Notes: generated by a model from the sequence alone, not told the origin. DNA of 12,810 bases from Azonexus sp. (GCA_031285115.1 JAITWU010000371.1:1-12810); one strand, 5' to 3'. Shown: positions 1 to 8,342, counted from the stretch's first letter. Numbers and translations are program-made.

Positions 1-65
1 CCCCCCCCCCCGCGGCGGGCCAAGCGTCTTTTACCTTTCCCGTCGCCCGATACCCTCACCCTCAT

Positions 66-91
66 TCCCTCTCCCGCAAGCGGGAGAGGGA
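66..91. repeat. REP-like intergenic palindrome downstream of fbp
   Basis: An inverted repeat with arms of about 11-12 bp (TCCCTCTCCCG and its complement) closes on a CAAG loop. It is preceded by the C-rich phrase CCCTCACCCTCATT. This style of element, CCCTCTCCCGC followed by GCGGGAGAGGG, is known as a dispersed intergenic palindrome in many proteobacteria, so a REP-type repeat is the likely identity. It lies about 70 bp past the fbp stop codon and could also stop or stabilise that transcript, although no T-tract follows on either strand. The rest of 1-164 holds a run of 11 C at the left edge and no gene I can support. Confidence 0.6.
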
Positions 92-164
92 CGATCGGTT
101 CGCGCTCATGGCACGGGAGGAGGAGAGGTTTGCGCTGTGCATGGCTAAACAAAAACCGCTCCAA

Positions 165-1187
165 TCAAGTCGAATGATAGCCAACCGCCCGCTCGACCTC
201 CCGGCGCGAGCCGAGGATGACTGGCACGCGCTGGTGCAGATCGTGCGGGACGAGATCGAGAATGCGCTGGCGGCCCGTGCTGGCTGCGCCGCCCGCCTGC
301 TCGATGAGAAAGGCCATCGGGTTGGCTTCGTACATGAGGCGCAGCTTGCCGCCCTTGGCGCGGAGTTTTTCGTCCATCGGGTACATGAAAATGCCGCCGC
401 GCGTCATGATGCGATGGACATCCGCCACCATCGAAGCCACCCAGCGCATGTTGTAATCCTTGCCGAGCGGCCCCTGGCGGCCCGCCGTCATGTCGTCGAC
501 GTAACGCTGCACCGGCGCTTCCCAGAAGCGGCGGTTCGACATATTGATGGCGAATTCCGCCGTTTCTTCGGGGATGCGGACATTTTCGCGGGTCATCACA
601 AAATGGCCGTGCTCGCGGTCGAGCGTAAAGACGACGACGCCATCGCCAACCGAGAGGACGAGCAGGGTGGTCGGGCCATAGACGGCGTAACCGGCGGCGA
701 CCTGGGCCGTGCCCGGTTGCAGAAACGCTTTGGCGGCGGCTTCGGGCGTCGATAGATCGGCCCCTTCCGGGCATTTCAAAACCGAGAAAATGGTGCCGAT
801 GGAGACATTGACATCAATATTGGAAGAACCGTCGAGCGGGTCGAAAGTGAGCAGATATTCGCCCTTCGGGAAGCGGTTCGGCACGAGGTGCGGCAGATCC
901 ATTTCTTCAGAAGCCATCGCCGCCAGATGGCCGCCCCATTCATTGGCTTCGAGCAGGATTTCGTTGGACAGGACATCGAGTTTTTTCTGCGCTTCGCCCT
1001 GTATGTTGTCGCTGCCCGCTTCGCCGAGCACGCCGCCATCGCCGCCGAGAGCGCCCTTGCCGATGGCGATCGAAATGGCCTTGCAGGCGCGGGCGGCGAC
1101 TTCGAGCAGCAATTTCAAATCGCCGGTAATCACCTCCTTGTGGCGTTGTTCTTCAGTCAAATAGCGGGAGAGGGTGCGTTGTGCCAT
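165..1187 (-). CDS. fbp: Class 1 fructose-1,6-bisphosphatase
   Basis: Hydrolyses fructose 1,6-bisphosphate to fructose 6-phosphate in the cytoplasm, the committed step of gluconeogenesis and also a Calvin-cycle reaction. The 340-residue product has the usual length of the class 1 enzyme. Visible family motifs are [11 protein letters not shown] (61-71), a metal/substrate loop [11 protein letters not shown] (115-125), the NMSNRR segment (215-220), and the C-terminal [15 protein letters not shown] stretch (286-300), which is the class 1 substrate/metal region. The ATG is preceded by GGAG at 8 nt spacing, which fixes the start. It lies 29 bp after the stop of a GGDEF-EAL gene on the same strand, and no promoter is obvious in that gap, so it is probably the last gene of that transcript. 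Identification is firm; the operon with c-di-GMP genes is inference. Confidence 0.96.
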   Translation of the reverse strand: MAQRTLSRYLTEEQRHKEVITGDLKLLLEVAARACKAISIAIGKGALGGDGGVLGEAGSDNIQGEAQKKLDVLSNEILLEANEWGGHLAAMASEEMDLPHLVPNRFPKGEYLLTFDPLDGSSNIDVNVSIGTIFSVLKCPEGADLSTPEAAAKAFLQPGTAQVAAGYAVYGPTTLLVLSVGDGVVVFTLDREHGHFVMTRENVRIPEETAEFAINMSNRRFWEAPVQRYVDDMTAGRQGPLGKDYNMRWVASMVADVHRIMTRGGIFMYPMDEKLRAKGGKLRLMYEANPMAFLIEQAGGAASTGRQRILDLVPHDLHQRVPVILGSRREVERAVGYHST

Positions 1188-1216
1188 GAGGTGTTCTCCG
1201 TCGAAAACTTGAAATT

Positions 1217-3292
1217 TTATCGCGCCGGACAGCGGGCGCGGAGAAAAGCGAAGGCGGCGTCAGCCGGGAGCGGCAGGCTGAACAGGTAGCCCTGAATTTC
1301 GTCGCAGCCGTTGCCGCGCAGGAGGACGTACTGATCTTCGGTCTCGACGCCCTCGGCGACCACTTTGAGGCCGAGCGAGTGGGCGAGCGCAATGGTGCCG
1401 AAAGCGATGGTGCGGTCGTTGAGATCGTGTTCGATGTCGGCGACGAAGGAACGGTCGATTTTGAGATGGTCGATCGGGAACAGCTTGAGGTAGGCCAGCG
1501 AAGAATAGCCGGTGCCAAAATCGTCAATGGCGAGCGTGATGCCCATGCTGGAAAGTTTTTGCAGGATGCCGATGGTCTCCTGCGGATTTTCCATGACGCT
1601 GCTTTCGGTGATTTCGATTTCCAGCAACTCGGGCGGCAGACCCGAATCGGCCAAAGCGCCAGCGACCATTTCGCAGAAATCGCGCTGCCGCAACTGCCGG
1701 GCCGAGACGTTGACGGCCACGCGCAGCGGGGCCAGCCCGTCGTCGAGCCAGCGTTTCATCTGGCGGCAGGCGCTGTGCAGCACCCATTCGCCAATGTCGA
1801 CGATCATCCCGTTCTGTTCGGCGATGGGAATGAAGCGGCAGGGCGCAATCATGCCGTCATTCGGATGATTCCAGCGCAGGAGCGTCTCGACGCCGACCGG
1901 TCGGCGGCTGCCAGCATCGAACTGCGGCTGGTAGTGCAGCGTCAGTTCGCCTCGCGCGAGGGCGTGGCGCAGCTTTCTTTCGAGATCGAGGCGCTCGGTC
2001 GTCGCCCGGTTCATTTCGCTGGCGAAAAACTGAAAATTGTTCCGGCCAGCCGCTTTGGCGTGGTACATCGCCGTGTCGGCGTTTTTGAGGAGGGTGTCGC
2101 CATCATCGCCATCGTCGGGAAAGAGGGTGATGCCGATGGATGGGCTGGTGTGCAGTTCGTGTTCGGCGACTTCGATCGGCGCAGCCAGCGCGCTGACGAT
2201 CTTGTTGGCGACGGTGGCGGCGTCGGCGGGCGAGTTGATGGCGGGCAGGATGACGACGAACTCATCGCCGCCAAAGCGGGCGACATAGTCGCTTTCGCGG
2301 AGCAGCTTGGCAAGACGCTGGGCGACATGGAGCAAGACGCCATCGCCGATCCGGTGGCCGAGCGTGTCGTTGATGAGTTTGAAATGGTCGAGGTCGATGA
2401 GCAGAACGGCCAGATGCTGATGGTGCCGACGCGCGCCGGGCAGCGATTCGGCGAGGTGGGTGACGAGCGTTCCCCGGTTGGGCAGCGCGGTCAGCGCGTC
2501 GTATTGGGCCGCGTGGCGGATCAGCGCCTCGGCGTGGCGGCGCTCGGAAATATCGGTAATCAGCCAGAGATAGTGGGTTGGCCGGTCGGTCAATGAGTCG
2601 TCGATACGCGAAACGCGGAGGCTGACCGGGAGACTTTCGCCATTCTTGCGGTGCAGTTCAAACTCGCCGCTCCAGGAACCCTTTTTTTCGAGGAGGGCGG
2701 CCAGTCGCCTGGTCGTCTCCAGATTGGCCGGGGCGATCAGCTCGAAGATGACGCGCCCCGGCAGCTCGTCTGGATCGAAGCCGGTAATCTGCCCGCTGGC
2801 CGGGTTGGCGGCGAGAATGTGGTGGCTGCCGTCAGTGAAAATGATGCCGTCCGGCGCTTGCGTGAATACCCTGAGAGTCAATTGTCCCAGCGCAATGCCA
2901 GCCCGTCGCGTCGTCAGGTCGAACCAGGAAATGATCAAACCGCCGCCGTCCAGTTGCGTGCTGCGAATATCAAAAACATGGCCGTCGGCGAGCGTCGCTT
3001 CAAAAGCGTAGGACTGGCCGCGCTCTGCCTGTTCCGTCAGTGCACGAAACGGGTTCTGGCGGCCCTCCTGCATAAAAACGCTGAAGCGGGCGGACTGGCG
3101 CAGCAGGTCGGCGCAGCGGACGCCAGCCCGTAACGCTTCAGGCGGCAGGCGCAGCAGATCGGTCAGATTTTGCGTCCATTCGAGTAGTTGCAGATGGTGA
3201 TCGAAGATGGCGTAGCCGCACGGCAATTCGCTCAAGGCGGCATTGATCTGCGGGTCGAGGTGGGGACGACCGATTTGGGAGGGGAGCGACAA
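1217..3292 (-). CDS. PAS-PAS-GGDEF-EAL c-di-GMP signalling protein (paralogue A)
   Basis: A bifunctional-type diguanylate cyclase/phosphodiesterase of 691 residues with no obvious membrane segment, so probably cytoplasmic. Order: a PAS-like domain (about 20-128), a PAS/PAC sensor (about 145-258), GGDEF (about 264-424) and EAL (about 436-685). The GGDEF domain keeps the nucleotide/metal segment [11 protein letters not shown] (299-309), the active site GGDEF (341-345) and an inhibitory I-site RESD (332-335), five residues upstream. In the EAL domain the signature is ETLLRW (E469), with Thr for Ala, but the other catalytic positions are present: N528, E563, D590-D591, K611, E647 and Q667. Both activities are therefore plausible. 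Start: the open frame begins with TTG at 3292, with GGA about 7 nt upstream. No ATG fits, and N-terminal similarity to the neighbouring paralogue (the GRP motif and spacing to the first PAS) supports it. It follows that paralogue by 24 bp. The sensed signal cannot be read from sequence. Confidence 0.93.
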   Translation of the reverse strand: MSLPSQIGRPHLDPQINAALSELPCGYAIFDHHLQLLEWTQNLTDLLRLPPEALRAGVRCADLLRQSARFSVFMQEGRQNPFRALTEQAERGQSYAFEATLADGHVFDIRSTQLDGGGLIISWFDLTTRRAGIALGQLTLRVFTQAPDGIIFTDGSHHILAANPASGQITGFDPDELPGRVIFELIAPANLETTRRLAALLEKKGSWSGEFELHRKNGESLPVSLRVSRIDDSLTDRPTHYLWLITDISERRHAEALIRHAAQYDALTALPNRGTLVTHLAESLPGARRHHQHLAVLLIDLDHFKLINDTLGHRIGDGVLLHVAQRLAKLLRESDYVARFGGDEFVVILPAINSPADAATVANKIVSALAAPIEVAEHELHTSPSIGITLFPDDGDDGDTLLKNADTAMYHAKAAGRNNFQFFASEMNRATTERLDLERKLRHALARGELTLHYQPQFDAGSRRPVGVETLLRWNHPNDGMIAPCRFIPIAEQNGMIVDIGEWVLHSACRQMKRWLDDGLAPLRVAVNVSARQLRQRDFCEMVAGALADSGLPPELLEIEITESSVMENPQETIGILQKLSSMGITLAIDDFGTGYSSLAYLKLFPIDHLKIDRSFVADIEHDLNDRTIAFGTIALAHSLGLKVVAEGVETEDQYVLLRGNGCDEIQGYLFSLPLPADAAFAFLRARCPAR

Positions 3293-3316
3293 GGATTTTC
3301 CAGGGGTTGAAATGAA

Positions 3317-5410
3317 CTACGGCGCCGGGCAGCGGGCATGCAGAAAGGCAAAGGCAGCGGCGCTGTTGAGCGGTCGGCTCAAGAAATAGCCTTGAATTTC
3401 GTCGCAACCGTTTGCCCGCAGGAGCTTGTGCTGCTCTTCGGTCTCGACCCCTTCGGCGATGACCTTGAGGTTGAGCGAGTGGGCAAGGGCGATGGTGCCG
3501 AAGGCGATGGCGCGGTCGTTGAGATCGTGTTCGATGTCGGCGACGAAGGAGCGGTCGATTTTGAGATGGTCGAGCGGGAACAGTTTGAGATAGGCGAGCG
3601 AGGAGTAGCCGGTGCCGAAATCATCAATCGCCAGCGTGACGCCCATACTGCAAAGTCTGGTCAGGACACCGATGGTTTCCTGCGGGTTTTCCATGATGCT
3701 GCTTTCGGTGATTTCGATTTCCAGCAATTCCGGCGGCAGGCCCGAATCGGCGAGCACACCGGCGACCATTTCGCAAAAATGGCGCTGCCGCAACTGCCGG
3801 GCCGAAACGTTGACGGCCATGCGCAAGGGCGCAAGACCGGCGTTGAGCCAGCGTTTCATCTGGTGGCAGGCAGTGACCAGCACCCATTCGCCAATCTCGA
3901 TGATCAGCCCGGTTTCCTCCGCCACCGGAATGAAACGATCCGGCGGAATCTGGCCGTCGACCGGATGCGGCCAGCGCAACAGCGCCTCGACGCCGGTCGG
4001 CTGGCCGGCGTCGGCGGTGAATTGCGGCTGGTAGTACAAGGTCAGTTCGTTGCGCATGATGGCGTGGCGCAGCTTTCTTTCGATCTCCAGGCGCTCGTTG
4101 GTGAGGCGGTTCATTTCGGCGGTGAAAAACTGGAAGGTGTTACGACCGCTCGCCTTGGCGTGATACATCGCCGCATCGGCGTGCATCAGGAGGGTGTCGC
4201 CAGCGACGCCGTCGCCGGGAAAGATGCTGATGCCGATCGAAGGGCTGGTGTGCAGTTCATGGTGTTCGACCCGGATCGACGCCGCCAGCGCCGCGATGAT
4301 CTTGTTGGCGACAGCGGCGGCGTCCGCCGGTAGCGTGATGTCGGGCAGGATGATGACAAATTCATCGCCGCCGATGCGGGCCACGTAGTCGGTTTCACGG
4401 AGCAGCCGGGAAATGCGGGTGGCGATTTCGCACAGCATCTGGTCGCCAACCTGATGGCCCAGGGTGTCATTGACCATTTTGAAGCGATCGAGGTCGAGCA
4501 AGAGGAGCGCCATCGGCTGCCCGCGCTCCTGCGCCTTTGGCAGCAGTTCGGCGAGGCAAGCGGCCAGCGCCGCCCGGTTGGGCAGGCCGGTCAGCGTGTC
4601 GTGCCGGGTGATGTGGCGCATCTGCGCCTCGGCCCACTGGCGCTCCGAAATGTCGGCGAGGAGCCAGATGTAGTTGACCGGCTGACCGGCTTGCTGATCT
4701 TCGACACAGGTGGCCTTGGCGCTGACCGGAATTTTGTCGCCGCTTTTGTCGAGCAGTTCAATTTCGCCATCCCAGCGGCCATGTTCGGCGAGATGTTCGC
4801 GCATATTGGCCAGCATTTCAGGAGAGGCCGGGTCGATCAGTCCGAAAACCGTGCGCCCGACCAGTTCGGCTGGCTCGTAGCCGGTGAGTTGGGCGCTGGC
4901 CGGGTTGGCTTCGATGATGTGGTGATCGTGGTCGGTAAACAGGATGCCGTCCGGCGCGTGGAGAAACATTTTCAGCGACAACTGGCCGTTTCTGGCGTTG
5001 GCGCGGCGCTCGGTAATATCGGTGCAAATCAGGGCGAAGCCGCCGCCAACCATGGGAATGCTGTGGATATTGAGCGTGTGATTGTCGGCGCGGAGCAGGT
5101 CGCAATGGCCGAACTGGCCGCGCATCGCCTGATTGACCGGGTATTGGCAGAAGGATTCGCTGTCATCCGGGCTGAAAGCGCCGCGCCGGATGGCGAGGCG
5201 GAACAGATCAGCGCAGCCAATACCGGCTTGCAGGTCTTCCGCCTGTAATTGCAAAAGCGTGGCGAATTCCTGACTCCACTCGCACAGCCGCAAATCGGCG
5301 GTGAAAATGCCGACTCCTTGCGGCAGACCGGAAACAATGGCTTTGGCCCCGAGCGGGCGACCGGTTTCGGGCGCGAGCGGCGAGAGGATGTCCAGGGGGT
5401 TGAAAGTCAT
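3317..5410 (-). CDS. PAS-PAS-GGDEF-EAL c-di-GMP signalling protein (paralogue B)
   Basis: Tandem paralogue of the downstream gene, 697 residues with the same architecture: PAS-like (about 27-130), PAS/PAC (about 150-260), GGDEF (about 270-430) and EAL (about 445-690). GGDEF is intact (347-351) with an I-site RETD (338-341). EAL is canonical (475-477), with E569, D596-D597, K617, E653 and Q673 as further catalytic residues, so both cyclase and phosphodiesterase activity are possible. Over one 114-residue EAL stretch the two paralogues differ at only 12 positions, while their first PAS domains share little. I chose the ATG at 5410 (MTFNPLDIL). An in-frame TTG at 5437 would add nine residues, and neither start has a good Shine-Dalgarno sequence. 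The upstream 76 bp are AT-rich and contain a palindrome, so a promoter here is likely. It may also receive read-through from the peroxiredoxin-like gene. Confidence 0.92.
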   Translation of the reverse strand: MTFNPLDILSPLAPETGRPLGAKAIVSGLPQGVGIFTADLRLCEWSQEFATLLQLQAEDLQAGIGCADLFRLAIRRGAFSPDDSESFCQYPVNQAMRGQFGHCDLLRADNHTLNIHSIPMVGGGFALICTDITERRANARNGQLSLKMFLHAPDGILFTDHDHHIIEANPASAQLTGYEPAELVGRTVFGLIDPASPEMLANMREHLAEHGRWDGEIELLDKSGDKIPVSAKATCVEDQQAGQPVNYIWLLADISERQWAEAQMRHITRHDTLTGLPNRAALAACLAELLPKAQERGQPMALLLLDLDRFKMVNDTLGHQVGDQMLCEIATRISRLLRETDYVARIGGDEFVIILPDITLPADAAAVANKIIAALAASIRVEHHELHTSPSIGISIFPGDGVAGDTLLMHADAAMYHAKASGRNTFQFFTAEMNRLTNERLEIERKLRHAIMRNELTLYYQPQFTADAGQPTGVEALLRWPHPVDGQIPPDRFIPVAEETGLIIEIGEWVLVTACHQMKRWLNAGLAPLRMAVNVSARQLRQRHFCEMVAGVLADSGLPPELLEIEITESSIMENPQETIGVLTRLCSMGVTLAIDDFGTGYSSLAYLKLFPLDHLKIDRSFVADIEHDLNDRAIAFGTIALAHSLNLKVIAEGVETEEQHKLLRANGCDEIQGYFLSRPLNSAAAFAFLHARCPAP

Positions 5411-5463
5411 GTGATCGACCAGATCATAATCATTCAACTATATCGTAAAACATCAATTGCTAG

Positions 5464-5476
5464 ATGCGATTCGCAT
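5464..5476. promoter_or_regulatory. 13-nt palindrome upstream of paralogue B (possible operator)
   Basis: ATGCGA and TCGCAT arms flank a single central T in the AT-rich gap between the peroxiredoxin-like gene and the GGDEF-EAL gene. On the minus strand the surroundings read AATGCGAATCGCAT, which loosely resembles the first half of some Fur boxes, but the match is too short to name a regulator. It sits about 55 bp upstream of the chosen ATG, where an operator would be expected. Candidate only. Confidence 0.3.
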
Positions 5477-5486
5477 TCTTTTTATG

Positions 5487-6041
5487 TCAGCCGCGCCATT
5501 TGAGCGAGCAGCCGATCGAGGCTTTTTGAACCGCCGGGCCGCAGCCACTGGCGGCGATTTCGCGCATTGCCTCAAACAGTTCGCGGCGGCTGTCGGGCGC
5601 TGCCGGAGCACGTCCCGAAGCATCGAGCCGACCCCGGTATTGCAGTTGCAGCGCGGCGTTGTAACCGAAGAAATCGGGCGTGCACACCGCGCCATAGCTT
5701 TTGGCGACTTCTTGCGATTCATCGTACAAATAAGGGAAGGGAAACGCCAGTTCGTCCGCCCAGCGCCGCATTTCAGCGGGCGAGTCAGCGGGATATGAGG
5801 CAATATCATTGCTCATTATGGCGACGCTGCCAACGCCATATTCTTTCAGCTCGCGGCAATCGCGGAGCAGACGGTCGATGATGGCCTGAACGTAAGGGCA
5901 GTGGTTGCAGATGAACATGACGAGGAGGCCATTGACGCCACGGCAGTCAGCCAGCGTGTAGCGGCGGCCATCGACGCCGGGCAGGGCAAAGTCGATGGCC
6001 GGTTGACCAAAGTCGCAAACAGGGGGATTCAAGGCAGCCAT
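5487..6041 (-). CDS. Peroxiredoxin-like thioredoxin-fold protein (PRX_like1/AhpC-TSA type)
   Basis: A 184-residue cytoplasmic protein without signal peptide, probably a thiol-dependent redox protein. Family hallmarks visible are the FICNHCPYVQ segment (44-52) with a CxxC pair C45/C48 at the thioredoxin active-site position, the AIMSNDIASYPADSP stretch (74-88), a TPDFFG motif after C120 (121-126), and the C-terminal GCSLKW (177-182). This pattern is typical of the thioredoxin-like proteins grouped as PRX_like1, whose physiological substrate is not established. Additional cysteines (C9, C33, C62, C167, C178) are present. The ATG at 6041 has GGAG at 9 nt spacing, so a longer frame running upstream into rsmE is discarded. 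It is divergent from rsmE with only 41 bp between the starts. Confidence 0.88.
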   Translation of the reverse strand: MAALNPPVCDFGQPAIDFALPGVDGRRYTLADCRGVNGLLVMFICNHCPYVQAIIDRLLRDCRELKEYGVGSVAIMSNDIASYPADSPAEMRRWADELAFPFPYLYDESQEVAKSYGAVCTPDFFGYNAALQLQYRGRLDASGRAPAAPDSRRELFEAMREIAASGCGPAVQKASIGCSLKWRG

Positions 6042-6082
6042 TGGTGTGCACTCCAAAAAATATTTCACCCATAATAGTAACG
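6042..6082. promoter_or_regulatory. Divergent promoter region between the Prx-like gene and rsmE
   Basis: This short AT-rich gap separates two outward-facing starts. On the plus strand CATAAT (6070-6075) would be a -10 box that puts the rsmE transcript start at or next to its ATG. On the minus strand the overlapping TATTAT (6071-6076) can serve as the -10 of the Prx-like gene. No good -35 box is seen on either strand, so the assignment is tentative. The Shine-Dalgarno GGAG of the Prx-like gene lies inside this gap. Confidence 0.4.
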
Positions 6083-6844
6083 ATGAATCTGCCCCGTTTT
6101 TACTGCCGCGAGCCGCTTGCTTCCGGCGCTTCTGTCGATCTGCCGCCGCCGGTCGCCCGTCATGCCACGCGCGTGCTGCGTCTGCCGCCGGGCGCGGCGA
6201 TGATTCTTTTCGATGGTCGCGGCGGCGAATATCTCGCCCATATCGAGCGCATCGAGCGCGACCGCGTGCTGGCAAGGCTCGCCGACTGGCGCGACATCGA
6301 GCGCGAATCGCCGCTGGCGGTAACGCTGGTGCAGGCGCTGCAAGCCGGGGAAAAAATGGATTTCACCATCCAGAAGGCGGTCGAACTCGGTGTCCGCGAC
6401 ATCGCGCCGGTGACCAGTCGGCGCAGTGTCCTGCGTCTTTCGGGCGAGCGGGCGGGCAAGCGCGTCGCCCACTGGCAGGGCGTGGCCGCCGCCGCCTGCG
6501 AGCAGTGCGGGCGCAATCAGGTGCCGCTCGTCGCGCCGCTGGAAAAACTGGAAAACTGGCTGGCGCGGCCCGCCGCTGGCGCTTTGCGGCTGATGCTCTC
6601 GCCGGAGGCCGAACAAACGCTTGCCGATGTGTCGCAAGTCAGCCAAAAAGCAGACAAAATCCATTTATTGATCGGCGCTGAAGGCGGCCTTGACCCGGAA
6701 GAAATCATCGCCGCCCGGCAAGCCGGTTTTCAGGCGGTGCGTCTGGGGCCGCGCGTGCTGCGCACCGAGACGGCGGGGTTGGCGGCGCTGACGGCGCTGC
6801 AATTGTTGTGGGGCGATTTGACGAAGGAGGCGGCAGATGTTTGA
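6083..6844 (+). CDS. rsmE: 16S rRNA m3U1498 methyltransferase RsmE
   Basis: SAM-dependent SPOUT-class enzyme that methylates N3 of U1498 in 16S rRNA of the small subunit. The 253-residue product has the family length and the expected N-terminus MNLPRFYC, followed by the PUA-like part (about 1-75). SPOUT motifs are EKMDFTIQKAVELG (90-103), EQCGRN (140-145), IGAEGGLDPEE (197-207) and the knot-forming LGPRVLRTETA (221-231). The start at 6083 is chosen from this homology. An in-frame TTG at 6041 would add 14 residues unlike the family and run across the divergent promoter gap. No Shine-Dalgarno precedes the ATG, so initiation may be leaderless. Its last 8 nt overlap pap, and it heads a four-gene co-directional cluster. 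Confidence 0.96.
   Translation: MNLPRFYCREPLASGASVDLPPPVARHATRVLRLPPGAAMILFDGRGGEYLAHIERIERDRVLARLADWRDIERESPLAVTLVQALQAGEKMDFTIQKAVELGVRDIAPVTSRRSVLRLSGERAGKRVAHWQGVAAAACEQCGRNQVPLVAPLEKLENWLARPAAGALRLMLSPEAEQTLADVSQVSQKADKIHLLIGAEGGLDPEEIIAARQAGFQAVRLGPRVLRTETAGLAALTALQLLWGDLTKEAADV
6824..6830 (+). promoter_or_regulatory. Strong ribosome binding site of pap inside rsmE
   Basis: AAGGAGG lies 6 nt before the pap ATG, a near-perfect Shine-Dalgarno embedded in the last codons of rsmE. It fixes the pap start at 6837 and suggests strong translation of pap from the shared message. Confidence 0.8.
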
Positions 6845-8342
6845 AGCGGCAGAACTGGGACACACAATCGACAAGCACAGCTTCAAGCGGGAGGTGACGA
6901 AACTGCGCGCCGCCTTGCTCGAAACGCAGTATGAGCTGGTCGATAAAAAGGAATTTCCGGTCATCATCCTGATCAGCGGCGTCGATGGCAGTGGCAAGAG
7001 CGAAACCATCAATCAGCTTTATTCGTGGATGGACCCGCGCCACATTTCGACCACGGCCTTTACTGAGCTGACCGACGAGGAACGCACCCGGCCAACCATG
7101 TGGCGCTACTGGCGGGCGCTGCCGCCCAAGGGCAAAATCGGCGTCTTTGCCGGTTCCTGGTATTCGCAGCCGATTGCCGAGCGCATTCGCGGCGATATGC
7201 CCCGCTCGGAACTCGATACCCACCTGACCAGCATCAATCAGTTTGAAGCGATGCTGGTCAATGAAGGCGTGCTGGTCTTGAAATTCTGGTTCCATCTTTC
7301 CCGAGATGGACAGAAGGCCCGCCTGAAGGCGCTGGAGAGCAATCCCAACACGGCCTGGCGGGTGACCAAAGAGAGCTACGACCGGCTCAAAACTTACGAC
7401 AAGTTGCAGGAAGTCGCCGGGCACGTGCTGCGTGTGACCAACAGCGCCAAAGCGCCGTGGATCATCGTCGAAGGCACCGATGACAATTACCGCTCGCTGA
7501 CGCTTGGCCGCATCGTGCTCGACGCCTTGCAGCGCCGCTTGAAGCAGGGGCGGCAGATGGTGCCGGTGGCGCCTGCGATCGTGCAGCCGATCGACGACCG
7601 TAATGTGTTGAGCGAACTCGATCTCTCACAGACGCTCGATAAAAAGCAGTACGAAAGCCAGTTGGCGAAATATCAGGGGCGGCTGGCGGAATTGTTGCGC
7701 GACCCGCGTTTCGTCGGCCAACGTTCGCTGCTCTTGTTGTTTGAAGGCCCGGATGCGGCAGGCAAGGGCGGCGCTATCCGCCGCATCGTCACGGCGATGG
7801 ACGCCCGCCAGTTCCAGATTATCCCGATTGCCGCGCCGACCGAGGAAGAACGCGCCCAGCCCTATCTCTGGCGCTTCTGGCGGCACGTTCCGCGCACCGG
7901 GCGGACGGCCATTTTTGACCGTTCCTGGTATGGCCGGGTGCTGGTCGAGCGGGTCGAGGATTTTTGCAGCGAAGCCGACTGGCTGCGCGCCTACGCCGAA
8001 ATCAACGATTTCGAGCATCAACTGGCGACGGCGGGGACGGTGGTCGTCAAATTCTGGCTGCAAATTTCCGCCGACGAGCAGTTGCGCCGCTTCAAGGAAC
8101 GCCAGGACACCGAATTCAAGCGCTACAAAATTACCGAGGAAGATTGGCGCAACCGCGAAAAATGGGATGATTACGTGACGGCGGTTTGCGACATGGTAGA
8201 CCGCACCTCAACGGGTCTGGCGCCGTGGACGCTGGTCGAAGCCAACGACAAAAACTTCGCCCGGGTCAAGGTCTTGAAAACCATTTGCGAGCGCCTCGAA
8301 ACGGCGCTCAAGGACGAACACGGGAAATATAAAAAACAATGA
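6837..8342 (+). CDS. pap: Polyphosphate:AMP phosphotransferase (two-domain PPK2)
   Basis: Cytoplasmic enzyme expected to transfer a phosphate from polyphosphate to AMP, giving ADP. With adenylate kinase this regenerates ATP from polyphosphate. The 501 residues contain two PPK2 domains. The N-terminal half (about 15-240) has a Walker A GVDGSGKS (48-55), but AGSWY (105-109) where the catalytic Walker B would be. The C-terminal half (about 270-490) has GPDAAGKGG (304-312) and an intact DRSWYGR (361-367), so it should be the active domain. The two-domain form is the polyphosphate:AMP type (class II), in contrast to single-domain PPK2s. Its start overlaps rsmE by 8 nt and its stop overlaps argA in an ATGA, so translation of the three genes is probably coupled. 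Substrate assignment rests on family knowledge. Confidence 0.93.
   Translation: MFEAAELGHTIDKHSFKREVTKLRAALLETQYELVDKKEFPVIILISGVDGSGKSETINQLYSWMDPRHISTTAFTELTDEERTRPTMWRYWRALPPKGKIGVFAGSWYSQPIAERIRGDMPRSELDTHLTSINQFEAMLVNEGVLVLKFWFHLSRDGQKARLKALESNPNTAWRVTKESYDRLKTYDKLQEVAGHVLRVTNSAKAPWIIVEGTDDNYRSLTLGRIVLDALQRRLKQGRQMVPVAPAIVQPIDDRNVLSELDLSQTLDKKQYESQLAKYQGRLAELLRDPRFVGQRSLLLLFEGPDAAGKGGAIRRIVTAMDARQFQIIPIAAPTEEERAQPYLWRFWRHVPRTGRTAIFDRSWYGRVLVERVEDFCSEADWLRAYAEINDFEHQLATAGTVVVKFWLQISADEQLRRFKERQDTEFKRYKITEEDWRNREKWDDYVTAVCDMVDRTSTGLAPWTLVEANDKNFARVKVLKTICERLETALKDEHGKYKKQ

Noticed and set aside
1..11. Run of 11 C at the left edge
   Set aside because: A homopolymer at a window edge with no associated gene; too little context to call it functional, and it could be a sequencing or assembly artefact.
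145..774. Minus-strand frame of 209 codons within fbp
   Set aside because: Frame-shifted shadow of fbp. Its Arg/Pro/His-rich translation is typical of wrong-frame GC-rich DNA.
1379..2596. Plus-strand open frame of 405 codons opposite GGDEF-EAL paralogue A
   Set aside because: The coding strand holds intact GGDEF and EAL motifs. A similar antisense frame occurs opposite paralogue B (3338-4333), as expected from the shared sequence, and neither has a recognisable domain.
4454..5248. Plus-strand open frame of 264 codons opposite the PAS part of paralogue B
   Set aside because: Antisense to the recognised PAS/PAC domains, with no independent support.
6042..6275. N-terminal extension of the Prx-like gene up to 6275
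   Set aside because: The extension overlaps rsmE on the other strand and does not resemble the family. The ATG at 6041 has a good GGAG.
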